From assembly GCF_018492665.1 (NCBI RefSeq), contig NZ_JAFVME010000001.1, forward strand, positions 434,001 through 498,000: a stretch of 64,000 nt of DNA, written 5' to 3'. Below, piece after piece: positions 55,653-63,431 of the stretch (its first letter is position 1; every line of letters starts with the position of its first letter). Below the pieces are notes generated by a model. It ran no database searches, was not told where the DNA came from, and saw only the letters and a list, made by a program, of their open reading frames with translations. Source of the stretch: Pedobacter sp. B4-66 (GTDB lineage: Bacteria > Bacteroidota > Bacteroidia > Sphingobacteriales > Sphingobacteriaceae). The translations under genes were made by a program, and so were the position numbers.

Positions 55653-55734
55653 CTGTTGTTAGGTCTAATTTAAAAAAAGCTCCTTTGTCGGGGAGACTGA
55701 AGAAGCTTTTAAAAGTTTTGTTCCAAACAGTCAT
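55639..55734 (-). CDS. Possible 31-residue leader peptide overlapping the sulfite reductase start
   Basis: An ATG at 55734 opens a 32-codon frame (starts MTVWNKTFKSFFSLPDKG, ends TTDAEL) whose stop at 55639 lies 14 bases inside the sulfite reductase gene. The composition is protein-like, without low complexity. The sulfite reductase ATG has a poor ribosome-binding site, so coupling through this ORF is plausible. No match to a known leader is recognised. Confidence 0.4.
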   Translation of the reverse strand: MTVWNKTFKSFFSLPDKGAFFKLDLTTDAEL

Positions 55735-55747
55735 AGTATTACCCATT

Positions 55748-55807
55748 CATGCAACGCATGATAATGGAGTTATTTCTATGTTTCACTGTTTTCATAAAGC
55801 AAATATA
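55748..55807 (-). promoter_or_regulatory. Sulfate operon promoter region and leader palindrome
   Basis: On the minus strand TATATTTG (55800-55807) fits the TAnnTTTG -7 box. The transcript would then meet CATGC-GTT-GCATG (55748-55760), a small perfect hairpin, before the short ORF at 55734. No SAM riboswitch motif was recognised. Upstream to 55991 I see only AT-rich sequence. Confidence 0.5.
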
Positions 55808-56042
55808 TAAAGTATATAGGTTTGGTAGTACATAGAATTGTAAAAAAAGAATTAATACACTAATTATCAGTCAGTTATTTTGCAATTTAAAACCATTCAA
55901 GATTAGCTAAATTAGTGCATAATAAAAGGTTACGGATTAAAACTTTTTCAATCTGTGTTAAGCAACGTAAAAAGATTAACATAATGATAATATGAAATTT
56001 ACACTATCTTTATGTTGTTTTGCAATTCTTAAAAACTATGTC

Positions 56043-56344
56043 ATGAAAGATAAAACCAAGGAACTTCGTAAAGCTTTAAACGCACAATTAACCTCAGGAA
56101 TTGAAGCTGTAATTACAGGATTAGACTATAACCCTAAAGACGCCAAGAAAGAAATCAATAAAGCAGTAGCCAAACTAGCTAAAAAACTTTCTAAAAAACA
56201 TAAAGTAACCAAAGCTGAAACTGCTGAAGCAAGTGTTGAACCTAAAGAAACTGCTGCTCCAGCTAAAAAAGCTACAGCTCCTGTTAAAAAAACTGAAGCC
56301 CAGCTAAAGCTAAAAAAGTAGCAGCAAAAGAGCTCGCGAAATAA
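56043..56344 (+). CDS. Histone H1-like Lys/Ala-rich protein with an apparent C-terminal frameshift
   Basis: From the ATG at 56043 the frame gives MKDKTKELRKALNAQLTSGI, a helical N-terminal part, then a Lys/Ala/Pro-rich tail (PAKKATAPVKKTEA) like bacterial Hc1-type DNA-binding proteins. In this frame it stops at 56321 with QLKLKK. Shifting by one base at 56298-56300 continues the same Ala-Lys pattern, PAKAKKVAAKELAK, to a stop at 56344, which looks like the original end. An ATG at 55992 would add a hydrophobic stretch and is less likely. Probable role: nucleoid binding (family knowledge). Confidence 0.65.
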
Positions 56345-56442
56345 TAACTTATCCAGAGGTAGCCTACACATTGTCCAGTGATTGTCAAATACTGAATTAT
56401 CTGTAGACAATTCCTGGTTGCTTTGTTCTGAATTCTATTACA

Positions 56443-57540
56443 TTATTTCAATGACGCAGCAGACTCTACTCTTTCGCTTACAGGATGGTTTGCGGTAAAC
56501 TTAAAGCCCAGAAAATGTGCTAGTGTTTGTGCAAACTGATCCTGATAAATCTGTCCTTCTGTATTCATTTCGCCTTTAGCTGGAGTGTCTGGCCCTATTA
56601 CAGCAAACCAGGTTTCGTTAGAGTGGATAGTTCCTGATCCGTGACTTACCCACCCTTTCTCTGTACCGCGACCATGATCAGGGCAAATCATGATAGTGGT
56701 ATTGTCTTTATAGAATGGATCAGCCTGAAGACTCGCCCAAAGGCTTGCTATCATTTTATCCAGGTAATGACCGGCATCAAGGAAAGAATCGTATTCTCCG
56801 GCATGTCCAAAATCATCCGGATCTACAAAATCTATATAAACCAACTTAGGGTGATTGGCCGCGATATAGGTTTTAGCCATCGCATAAGTACTCAAATCGA
56901 AGCGTACTGATTTACCGAAATAATCTGGCAAAAGGTATTGCATTTCGTTAGCCAGCTTTTGTGCCTCTGTTAATTTAGCATCTTTTACATCTTCGTAAGG
57001 GTTGTACAAAGGCATTTTGTTTCTGTTGCGGTTCACAATTTGTGCCACAGCATCCCAACCGGCAAAGGTTACCACCTTGTTTTGATAGCCTTTTTGTTTA
57101 TTAATAAACTCCAGCACGTTTTCGTTCGGATTATCCGGATAACTGTTCGAATTAATTGCCGGATCAAAGTATCCGCACAATGTTTCGCTCCTACCCGGGT
57201 ATGAGAACCAGTATTTGTTTTTTACGTTCACGTAATTTTTTAAGTCGCGGTTACCGTATAATTGCCCTTGTTTAGCAATGGTATTCCAAAAAAACGGCAT
57301 CAATTTTTCTCTGCGCTCTTTTGGTGTAGCTGCCCAATACTTTTTTACCAGCTCGGTTGAGTCTTGCTTGCGGTATTTTCTAGGAAACAAAAGGGAAGAG
57401 TCGGCCCCCTTAAAAATTTCTTGCCAGCGATAGCCGTCAATAGAGATAAGAATCACGTTTTTCGTTTTGCCTTTTTGCGCAAAGGAAGAGGTAATTGTGA
57501 TTATCAAAAGAAACGACAACAGGAGTAATTTCGATTTCAT
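56443..57540 (-). CDS. Exported alkaline-phosphatase-superfamily hydrolase
   Basis: A 365-residue protein with a signal peptide (MKSKLLLLSFLLIITITSSFA, then QKG). The core has the superfamily metal-binding pattern: NVILISIDGYRW (first Asp), the nucleophile region YPGRSETLCGY, DFVDPDDFGHAGEYDSF and CPDHGRG. It belongs with type I phosphodiesterases/nucleotide pyrophosphatases and sulfatases. The natural substrate is not clear. It is a single minus-strand gene between two plus-strand blocks. Confidence 0.85.
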   Translation of the reverse strand: MKSKLLLLSFLLIITITSSFAQKGKTKNVILISIDGYRWQEIFKGADSSLLFPRKYRKQDSTELVKKYWAATPKERREKLMPFFWNTIAKQGQLYGNRDLKNYVNVKNKYWFSYPGRSETLCGYFDPAINSNSYPDNPNENVLEFINKQKGYQNKVVTFAGWDAVAQIVNRNRNKMPLYNPYEDVKDAKLTEAQKLANEMQYLLPDYFGKSVRFDLSTYAMAKTYIAANHPKLVYIDFVDPDDFGHAGEYDSFLDAGHYLDKMIASLWASLQADPFYKDNTTIMICPDHGRGTEKGWVSHGSGTIHSNETWFAVIGPDTPAKGEMNTEGQIYQDQFAQTLAHFLGFKFTANHPVSERVESAASLK

Positions 57541-57720
57541 AATTTTTAGTATATATAAACTTTAAGATTTAATAACAATAATTTAACAGTTTGTGTTTTT
57601 TAAGTTAAAAATAGACAATTACAACTTTAATCATATTATAACGCATTTTTAACGATCTGCACTTAAACCATACATGTTTACAAATATTAAAAATAAACTT
57701 CATTTATTTAAATATTTATT

Positions 57721-57732
57721 CTACAATTGTAG
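57721..57732 (+). promoter_or_regulatory. 12-bp palindrome upstream of a metallophosphoesterase
   Basis: CTACAATTGTAG is a perfect palindrome 37 bases before the TTG start at 57769. It contains TACANNTGTA, the shape bound by BlaI/CopY-type repressors, but no such repressor is nearby. The surrounding 57541-57768 is very AT-rich and otherwise empty. Confidence 0.3.
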
Positions 57733-57768
57733 CTAAGAAAAAACCGGTTTGAACTTTAAAAAAGAACC

Positions 57769-58710
57769 TTGAAAAGACGCAATTTTTTAGTCAGCACATT
57801 AATTGGAACTGGAAGCCTTTCGGGAATACAAAACCTGTACAGTAAAAGCGAAACCTCATTTGTTTTATCAGGTAAAAAACCATTGCTACGCATAGGAATA
57901 TGCACGGATCTTCATCATGATCTAATAAAAGACGGCGAACAAAGGCTACAGTCGTTCATCACCGAAATGAACCAGACTAAACCGGATTTCATCATTCAAA
58001 TGGGAGATTTTTGCGTCCCTAAGGAAAAGAACAAAAACCTGATGAGCATCTGGAACAAGTTTACCGGACCAAAATACCACGTAATAGGGAATCATGATAC
58101 TGATGGTGGTTTTACGCAAGATCAGGTTGTCGATTTTTGGAGTGCTAAAGGGAAGTATTACTCCTTTGATGCTAATGGGTATCATTTTGTAGTGTTAAAC
58201 GGAAACGAAAGATCTGAAGGAGATACTTCGAAAGGGTATCCGCGATCTATGAACCCAGCTCAAATCAAATGGATGAAGCAGGATTTAGAAGCGACTAATT
58301 TGCCTGTGATCATATTTTGTCACCAGGGAATAGACAATGATCAGGATGGCTTAAAGGAAGGAGCGCTGATTCGCTTGATATTTGAAAGAATAAATAAAAA
58401 AGCGGGATTTAATAAGATACAGTTTGTTTTTAGCGGTCATCATCATCAGGATTACCACAATATTTATAATGGAATTAATTACGTGCAGATCAATAGCATA
58501 TCTTACCAGTTTACCCATCCGCTTACAGGTTATGATTTTGCGCATACTAAAGAACCGCTGTGGGCGGTTTTAACTATTCACTCTAATGGGGTAGCTGAGA
58601 TTAAAGGCCATAAATCGGAGTATCCAGGTCAAGAAGCCACGCAAAACGCCCCGGAGTATAACGGTTACGGAACTGCGCCTTATATTTCGGACCGGGTTAT
58701 TAAGGTTTAG
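57769..58710 (+). CDS. Exported metallophosphoesterase
   Basis: A 313-residue calcineurin-like phosphoesterase. It begins with a TTG codon and KRRNFLVSTLIGTGSL, a twin-arginine-like export signal. Metal ligands follow the family order: GICTDLHHD, QMGDF, VIGNHD, CHQG and SGHHHQDYHN. The substrate is unknown; related proteins hydrolyse phosphate mono- or diesters. There is no upstream ATG in frame without stops, which supports the TTG start. It is divergent from the phosphatase at 56443. Confidence 0.85.
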   Translation: MKRRNFLVSTLIGTGSLSGIQNLYSKSETSFVLSGKKPLLRIGICTDLHHDLIKDGEQRLQSFITEMNQTKPDFIIQMGDFCVPKEKNKNLMSIWNKFTGPKYHVIGNHDTDGGFTQDQVVDFWSAKGKYYSFDANGYHFVVLNGNERSEGDTSKGYPRSMNPAQIKWMKQDLEATNLPVIIFCHQGIDNDQDGLKEGALIRLIFERINKKAGFNKIQFVFSGHHHQDYHNIYNGINYVQINSISYQFTHPLTGYDFAHTKEPLWAVLTIHSNGVAEIKGHKSEYPGQEATQNAPEYNGYGTAPYISDRVIKV

Positions 58711-58712
58711 TA

Positions 58713-58780
58713 GGATGACGGAGCGTGACGATAGTTGTACTAATGTCATATTGAGTAACATACCAAACACTTTGTCATCC
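58713..58780. repeat. Degenerate REP-like inverted repeat
   Basis: GGATGAC (58713-58719) and GTCATCC (58774-58780) form inverted ends around about 54 bases. The end sequence resembles the TCATCCTGA/TCAGGATGA ends at 62294-62340. Confidence 0.35.
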
Positions 58781-58812
58781 AAGCTGTAATTTTAATTCGT
58801 TTATAAAACTAC

Positions 58813-60009
58813 ATGAAGAGAAGAATCAGTGTCTTACCACTCGCAATTATAGCAATATTACTTTTTGTTTTAAACTGGTATGTGCTTTCGGGCATCCGAA
58901 CAATTAGCTCAAATTCGTTTACTACACCCCTTTTTTGGGGCTTTATCGCCATCACAACTGGCGCACTCATCTACTCCATTGTTAGAATGCGCGACAATGG
59001 AATGGACTTACTTTTTAAAGTGACCACCCATGTTTTCCTAATCCTATTTGTTACAGAAGTGGTATTTTCGGCATTCTTACTACTAGGCGACATCTACAGA
59101 CTAATCACCCAAGGCGAAAGAAACGTGCATTGGGTTGAGTTTGCCCTACTCGTTGTCCTGCTTGTGATTATCATTTTCATTTACGGCATTGTTAAAGGAA
59201 AATACGCCTACAGGGTAATTAAACACACCTTATATTTCGACGATTTGCCTTCAAATTTTGATGGCTTTACCATCACCCAAATCTCTGATGTACACGCCGG
59301 AAGCTTTAAAAATTCTTTGGCAGTACAAAAAGGCATCAACCTGATCAAAGCTCAAAACTCGGATCTGTTTGTATTTACAGGTGATCTTGTAAACAATAAA
59401 GCTGAAGAAATTAAGCCTTGGATTGAGCATTTTAAACAGGTAAAAGCGCCATTCGGACAGTTTTCTGTTTTAGGAAATCATGATTACGGAGATTATGTAC
59501 CCTGGAAAAATGAAGCAGAAAAAGCAGCAAACCTCCAACAGCTAAAAGAATATCATGGAGAATTAGGCTACAGATTGCTACTTGATGAAGATATAATACT
59601 CCACAAAAACGGACAAAAAATTGTGCTTGCCGGAGTAGAAAATTGGGGTATCGGTTTTGGAGAAAGAGGCGACTTAAATAAGGCTTTAGCAGGCACTAAC
59701 GCCGATGACTTTAAAATATTACTTTCACATGATCCATCACACTGGGAAGCTGAGGTTGTAAAACACCCTTCAAAAGTACACCTTACCCTAGCCGGACATA
59801 CGCACGGTATGCAGTTTGGAATAGAGGCTTTTGGCATCAAATGGAGCCCAGTAAAGTATCGCTATGCACATTGGGCAGGAATAACCAGCAAAAATGGAAG
59901 GTTTTTAAACATCAACAGAGGCTTCGGATTTCTTGGATTTTCAGGCAGGATCGGCATATGGCCGGAGATAACTGTAATAGAATTGAAAAGATCACCTGGA
60001 ATAAGTTAA
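58813..60009 (+). CDS. Membrane-anchored metallophosphoesterase (YaeI-like)
   Basis: A 398-residue protein. Four N-terminal TM helices (residues about 8-28, 35-55, 70-95, 110-130) precede a calcineurin-like phosphoesterase domain: ITQISDVHAGS, VFTGDLVNN, VLGNHDYGD, LLSHDPSHW and LAGHTHGMQFG. E. coli YaeI and its relatives act on UDP-sugar or lipid headgroup phosphoesters; the substrate here is unknown. A CDP-alcohol transferase gene follows, which suggests a link with membrane lipids (inference). Confidence 0.88.
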   Translation: MKRRISVLPLAIIAILLFVLNWYVLSGIRTISSNSFTTPLFWGFIAITTGALIYSIVRMRDNGMDLLFKVTTHVFLILFVTEVVFSAFLLLGDIYRLITQGERNVHWVEFALLVVLLVIIIFIYGIVKGKYAYRVIKHTLYFDDLPSNFDGFTITQISDVHAGSFKNSLAVQKGINLIKAQNSDLFVFTGDLVNNKAEEIKPWIEHFKQVKAPFGQFSVLGNHDYGDYVPWKNEAEKAANLQQLKEYHGELGYRLLLDEDIILHKNGQKIVLAGVENWGIGFGERGDLNKALAGTNADDFKILLSHDPSHWEAEVVKHPSKVHLTLAGHTHGMQFGIEAFGIKWSPVKYRYAHWAGITSKNGRFLNINRGFGFLGFSGRIGIWPEITVIELKRSPGIS

Positions 60010-60015
60010 AATGCC

Positions 60016-60023
60016 TACTTTTG
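60016..60023 (+). promoter_or_regulatory. Candidate -7 box TACTTTTG
   Basis: An exact TAnnTTTG match 36 bases before the ATG at 60059. No clear -33 element. Confidence 0.4.
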
Positions 60024-60058
60024 TAGCGCGTTATAAAAAGCATACTTGCAACCCCTGA

Positions 60059-60754
60059 ATGGAAGAAACACAAGATTTGAAAAGGATATTTCAAGACAGA
60101 AAAAGAACTAATATCTTAAGAAGTGCTGAACAAAAAACCATTTCCTACCTCGTAAAGCGAGTTCCTTCATTCATCACATCTGACATGCTAACCTACACAG
60201 GCACTTTCGGCTCGCTGTTAGTTCTTGCTGGTTTTATTTTAGCTACATACGACAATCGAAGTTTTTTATTACTTGGTATTTTAGGTTTGGCAATTAACTG
60301 GTTCGGCGACTCGCTTGACGGAAGAATTGCTTACTACAGAAACATCCCAAGAAAATGGTATGGCTTCTCTCTAGACATCATCATGGATTGGGTAAGTACC
60401 GTACTTATTGGCCTAGGCTACATGGTTTATGCCAGAAATGAATACGAACTTATTGCCTTCGTTTTTGTAGTTTTATACGGCTGGGCGATGATTATTTCGC
60501 AATTACGCTACAAAATTACCGACATCTACAGCATTGACTCAGGTATTGTGGGCCCTACCGAAATCAGAATTATACTTGCTATCATATTTATTGTCGAGGT
60601 TCTTTTTGGTCATCTGATAGAATACTTTGCTGCCATAATCTGTATCACCTTATTTATCATTAATTTTTTAGATACCAGAAAACTGTTAAAACTTGGCGAT
60701 ATTCGTGATAACGCAGAGCGCGAAGTTCGTTTAGCCAAAAAAGAGACCGTTTAA
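60059..60754 (+). CDS. CDP-alcohol phosphatidyltransferase family protein
   Basis: A 231-residue membrane enzyme with about six TM helices. These enzymes transfer a phosphatidyl or similar group from a CDP-alcohol to an alcohol. The signature D-x2-D-G-x2-A-R-x(8-9)-G-x3-D-x3-D appears as D84, D87, G88, A91, Tyr92, G102, D106, D110; the usual Arg is Tyr92. All four catalytic aspartates are kept. The donor and acceptor are not clear. The gene is followed after 33 bases by a GtrA-type protein, so the pair is probably co-transcribed. Confidence 0.85.
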   Translation: MEETQDLKRIFQDRKRTNILRSAEQKTISYLVKRVPSFITSDMLTYTGTFGSLLVLAGFILATYDNRSFLLLGILGLAINWFGDSLDGRIAYYRNIPRKWYGFSLDIIMDWVSTVLIGLGYMVYARNEYELIAFVFVVLYGWAMIISQLRYKITDIYSIDSGIVGPTEIRIILAIIFIVEVLFGHLIEYFAAIICITLFIINFLDTRKLLKLGDIRDNAEREVRLAKKETV

Positions 60755-60787
60755 TAAAAGAAGATTGTTAAAAAAGAGTGCCGTTTA

Positions 60788-61198
60788 ATGAGTAAAAAGA
60801 ATGCTGTATTTGTTTTTGCCAAAGCCCAGCTTTCTGCCTTTACAGGTGGAATAGTTGACTATCTGGTAATGATATTATGCACAGAATTACTTGGCATTCA
60901 TTACACCATTTCTATCGCCATAGGCGGAATTGTCGGCGCAGTAGTTAACTTTTCGGTTAACCGTTACTGGACCTTTACCACAGCCAAAGCAAGCCACGCT
61001 CCCGTTGGACAACAATTGATTAAATTTATATTTGTTGTAGGTGGCAGTATTTTATTAAAATCATCAGGCACTTATTTGTTTACAAACTGGCTAAAACTTG
61101 ATTACAAAATATGCCGTGTTATAGTGGATATTATTGTATCTCTGGGCTTTAACTACGTTTTACAGAAGTACTGGGTGTTTAGAAGAAAATCACTCTAG
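60788..61198 (+). CDS. GtrA family membrane protein
   Basis: A 136-residue protein with four TM helices and the GtrA/DPMS pattern (GGIVDYLVMILCTELLG, GGIVGAVVNFSVNRYWTF, FNYVLQKYWVFRR). GtrA proteins are thought to help move polyprenyl-phosphate-linked sugars across the inner membrane during surface polysaccharide modification. No bactoprenol glucosyltransferase is next to it; the CDP-alcohol transferase upstream is its only close partner. Confidence 0.88.
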   Translation: MSKKNAVFVFAKAQLSAFTGGIVDYLVMILCTELLGIHYTISIAIGGIVGAVVNFSVNRYWTFTTAKASHAPVGQQLIKFIFVVGGSILLKSSGTYLFTNWLKLDYKICRVIVDIIVSLGFNYVLQKYWVFRRKSL

Positions 61199-61247
61199 AC
61201 TGTTAAAATCAACATTATCTTATTATTGAATATTTGTAATATTTCTA

Positions 61248-61268
61248 TTGTTTAGTTTTACTAAACAA
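61248..61268. promoter_or_regulatory. 21-bp palindromic operator candidate
   Basis: TTGTTTAGT-TTT-ACTAAACAA is a perfect dyad with 9-base arms, about 110 bases before the phosphatase at 61377. The 10-mer TACTAAACAA recurs at 63202-63211, upstream of the phosphonoacetate hydrolase. Confidence 0.5.
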
Positions 61269-61376
61269 ATATTTACATACATTTAACTCTTGAAAGGAAT
61301 TGATACGTTCTTTAATGCGCCACGACAGGTGTGTTATTTATACTCAACAAAACCTCATTTAAACCACAAGTAGCAA

Positions 61377-62261
61377 ATGAAAAAACTAATTATTGCCTCC
61401 TGCTTATTCTGTTTCGCAATACAACTTAATGCCCAGGTGAAAAAAGTAAAACACGTCGTTTTAATTGGATGCGACGGATTTGGCGCATATGCTGTTCCTA
61501 ATGCCAAAATGCCAAACTTAAAAAAGCTTATGGAAACAGGATCATGGTCGTTAAAAGCCAGATCTGTATTGCCTTCTTCGAGTGCTGTGAACTGGGCTTC
61601 CATGCTTATGGGTGCCGGACCAACCGAACATGGGTACACCGAATGGGGAAGTAAAACTCCAGAAATCCCTTCAGCTACCACTACTAAATACGGCCTTTTT
61701 CCTTCAATTTTCAGCGTAATCAGAGAGCAGAAACCTAATGCTAAAACCGCAGTAGTTTACAGCTGGCCGGGTATTGGTCCATTAGTAGAGAAAGATGCAA
61801 TCAGCATTGTAGTTCCAGGAAACGATAATGACGATTTCTGCACTGATACCGCAGCTACGATCATTAAAAGAGATAAACCTTACTTCACTTTTGTACATCT
61901 TGACGAACCAGATGGCACAGGTCATGGTATCGGACATAGAACTCCTGCGTATTATGAGCAACTGCAAAAGGTTGACATCAGAATCGGCAAGATTGTACAA
62001 GCAGTTAAAGATGCAGGTATTGAAAACGAAACCATCATCATCTTATCTGCAGATCATGGCGGCACAGGTAAAGGGCATGGTGGCAAATCTTTAGACGAGG
62101 TTGAAATTCCATGGGTAATAAATGGAGTTGGTGTTAAAAAGAACCACGAGATTAAAGATGTGATTATCACATATGATACAGGTGCAACCATTGCATGGAT
62201 ATTAGGATTGAAAACGCCGCAAAGCTGGAGAGGTAAAGCTGTGGGGGATAGTTTTCAGTAA
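61377..62261 (+). CDS. Exported type I phosphodiesterase/nucleotide pyrophosphatase-like enzyme
   Basis: A 294-residue alkaline-phosphatase-superfamily protein with a signal peptide (MKKLIIASCLFCFAIQLNAQ). Metal and catalytic regions: VVLIGCDGFGAY, the nucleophile zone VLPSSSAVNWASMLMGAGPTEHG, FVHLDEPDGTGHGIGH and LSADHGGTGKGHGG. It probably cleaves phosphodiester bonds in the periplasm. It lies between the GtrA gene and the XRE-cupin regulator, and has a palindrome upstream. Confidence 0.88.
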   Translation: MKKLIIASCLFCFAIQLNAQVKKVKHVVLIGCDGFGAYAVPNAKMPNLKKLMETGSWSLKARSVLPSSSAVNWASMLMGAGPTEHGYTEWGSKTPEIPSATTTKYGLFPSIFSVIREQKPNAKTAVVYSWPGIGPLVEKDAISIVVPGNDNDDFCTDTAATIIKRDKPYFTFVHLDEPDGTGHGIGHRTPAYYEQLQKVDIRIGKIVQAVKDAGIENETIIILSADHGGTGKGHGGKSLDEVEIPWVINGVGVKKNHEIKDVIITYDTGATIAWILGLKTPQSWRGKAVGDSFQ

Positions 62262-62289
62262 GAAACAGATACCCAATCCTATCATCACT

Positions 62290-62342
62290 GTCATCATCCT
62301 GACCTCGAAGAAGCTGCGAAGCAAATTTGTTTCAGGATGACG
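62290..62342. repeat. REP-like palindromic element
   Basis: TCATCCTGA (62294-62302) and TCAGGATGA (62332-62340) are inverted ends around a 29-base core. Elements with such ends are dispersed in many Bacteroidetes genomes. It sits between the phosphatase stop and the regulator promoter and may act as a hairpin in the mRNA. Confidence 0.55.
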
Positions 62343-62380
62343 GGGATACATAAAGCATAAAGATCATTACAAATTTTGCT

Positions 62381-62388
62381 TACTTTTG
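62381..62388 (+). promoter_or_regulatory. Candidate -7 box of the XRE-cupin regulator
   Basis: TACTTTTG fits TAnnTTTG and lies 16 bases before the ATG at 62405. Confidence 0.45.
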
Positions 62389-62404
62389 AACAAAACGCCA
62401 AACT

Positions 62405-62986
62405 ATGGAAGACGACATTATCTTAAAAATTAGTTACAGAATAAAAGAAATACGTAAGGAAAAGAACATTACCATACAAGAACTGGCTGATAGGGCCGGC
62501 GTAAGTAAAGGATTGATTTCTCAAATAGAAAACAACCGTACTATTCCGTCGTTGCCGGTGCTAATGAACATTGTACACTCCTTAAAGCTTGATCTGACTG
62601 GTTTCTTTAAAGACATTTCCCCTGCCAATAGTCCGGAAAAGGTTTTCGTAATTCGTGCCGCCGACTACAAGCCGCTCAAAAAAGAAACAGCAAAAGGTTT
62701 CAATTACCAACGTATACTTGCGCGCAACATCCACGGTGGCCCTGTTGATTTTGTATTGCTGGAACTAAAAAAAGGTGCCCGCAGAAATAAAATGGTAACC
62801 ACTGACGCTTTTGAATACAAATACCTGATAAAAGGAAAAGTAGACTATCTGATTGAGGACAAAAACTACATTCTGGAAGAAGGCGACTCTATTTTCTTTG
62901 ACGGAAGATTAGGCCACAACCTATCCAACGTTGGTGACTCTGATGCAATTATGTTAGTGGTTTATTACTTCATCACAAACGACTAA
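62405..62986 (+). CDS. XRE-family regulator with C-terminal cupin domain
   Basis: A 193-residue regulator. The N-terminal helix-turn-helix (about residues 8-65) has IQELADRAGVSKGLISQIENNRT; the C-terminal cupin barrel (about 105-185) has EYKYLIKGKVDYLIEDKNY and EEGDSIFFDGRLGHNLSNVG. Such proteins sense a small ligand with the cupin and repress nearby genes. It lies between two alkaline-phosphatase-superfamily genes; the downstream one is a phosphonoacetate hydrolase, so phosphonate or a breakdown product could be the signal (inference). The shared TACTAAACAA dyads are candidate operators. Confidence 0.9.
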   Translation: MEDDIILKISYRIKEIRKEKNITIQELADRAGVSKGLISQIENNRTIPSLPVLMNIVHSLKLDLTGFFKDISPANSPEKVFVIRAADYKPLKKETAKGFNYQRILARNIHGGPVDFVLLELKKGARRNKMVTTDAFEYKYLIKGKVDYLIEDKNYILEEGDSIFFDGRLGHNLSNVGDSDAIMLVVYYFITND

Positions 62987-63187
62987 TTACTACCCACCCA
63001 TCTTTCCTGAGTTTATAAGCACTAAATATAAAAGCTGCACCCCTAAGCTTATATTAACTACTAGTTTTTATTTTACACCTATAAGATAAAAAATAAATTA
63101 CAAAAAGTAACTTTAAAGTAATTTATTGCCTAAAATTATAAATTAAAAAGTTTAGCATTTATTAACACTTTCTTTACATAAAGTGTT

Positions 63188-63195
63188 TACATTTG
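63188..63195 (+). promoter_or_regulatory. Candidate -7 box upstream of the leader peptide
   Basis: TACATTTG matches TAnnTTTG. It lies 45 bases before the short ORF at 63240. No clear -33 box. The rest of 62987-63187 is AT-rich with nothing else recognised. Confidence 0.45.
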
Positions 63196-63199
63196 TATA

Positions 63200-63218
63200 T
63201 ATACTAAACAATAGTATA
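63200..63218. promoter_or_regulatory. 19-bp operator candidate at the phosphonoacetate hydrolase promoter
   Basis: TATACTA-AACAA-TAGTATA is a perfect 7-bp dyad starting 5 bases after the -7 box, over the expected start site. It includes TACTAAACAA, also present in the dyad at 61248-61268. Confidence 0.5.
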
Positions 63219-63239
63219 GTAATTATAAACTTTTTAAAT

Positions 63240-63314
63240 ATGAAAATAATCAGCATTGCTGCTCCCCAAAATATCATTCTTGTATTAGCTTTAACAGCTA
63301 TGCGCCAAAAATAA
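63240..63314 (+). CDS. Putative 24-residue leader peptide
   Basis: ATG at 63240, stop at 63312-63314. The peptide starts MKIISIAAPQ and contains a run rich in Ile/Leu/Val/Ala (NIILVLALTA), ending MRQK. It sits between a promoter and a hairpin, the layout of an attenuation leader. No ribosome-binding site is obvious. Its residues do not point to one amino acid. Confidence 0.45.
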   Translation: MKIISIAAPQNIILVLALTAMRQK

Positions 63315-63332
63315 AGGTTAGTTTATTAGGTT

Positions 63333-63356
63333 AAGGGCCGTTTAAAAGCGGCTCTT
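63333..63356 (+). terminator. Attenuator-like hairpin after the leader peptide
   Basis: AAGGGCCG and CGGCTCTT pair over 8 bp (one G-T) with loop TTTAAAAG, followed by a short TT. It starts 19 bases after the leader stop and 76 bases before the next ATG. Confidence 0.6.
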
Positions 63357-63431
63357 TTCATTAAATTATTCTAAACCATCAAACACAGCACATCTACCTA
63401 AAAATATTTAAGTAAGAAAAACAACATAATA

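Noticed and set aside
55653..55800. SAM riboswitch upstream of the sulfate operon
   Set aside because: None of the conserved core motifs of known SAM classes could be found; only a small palindrome and a short ORF are seen.
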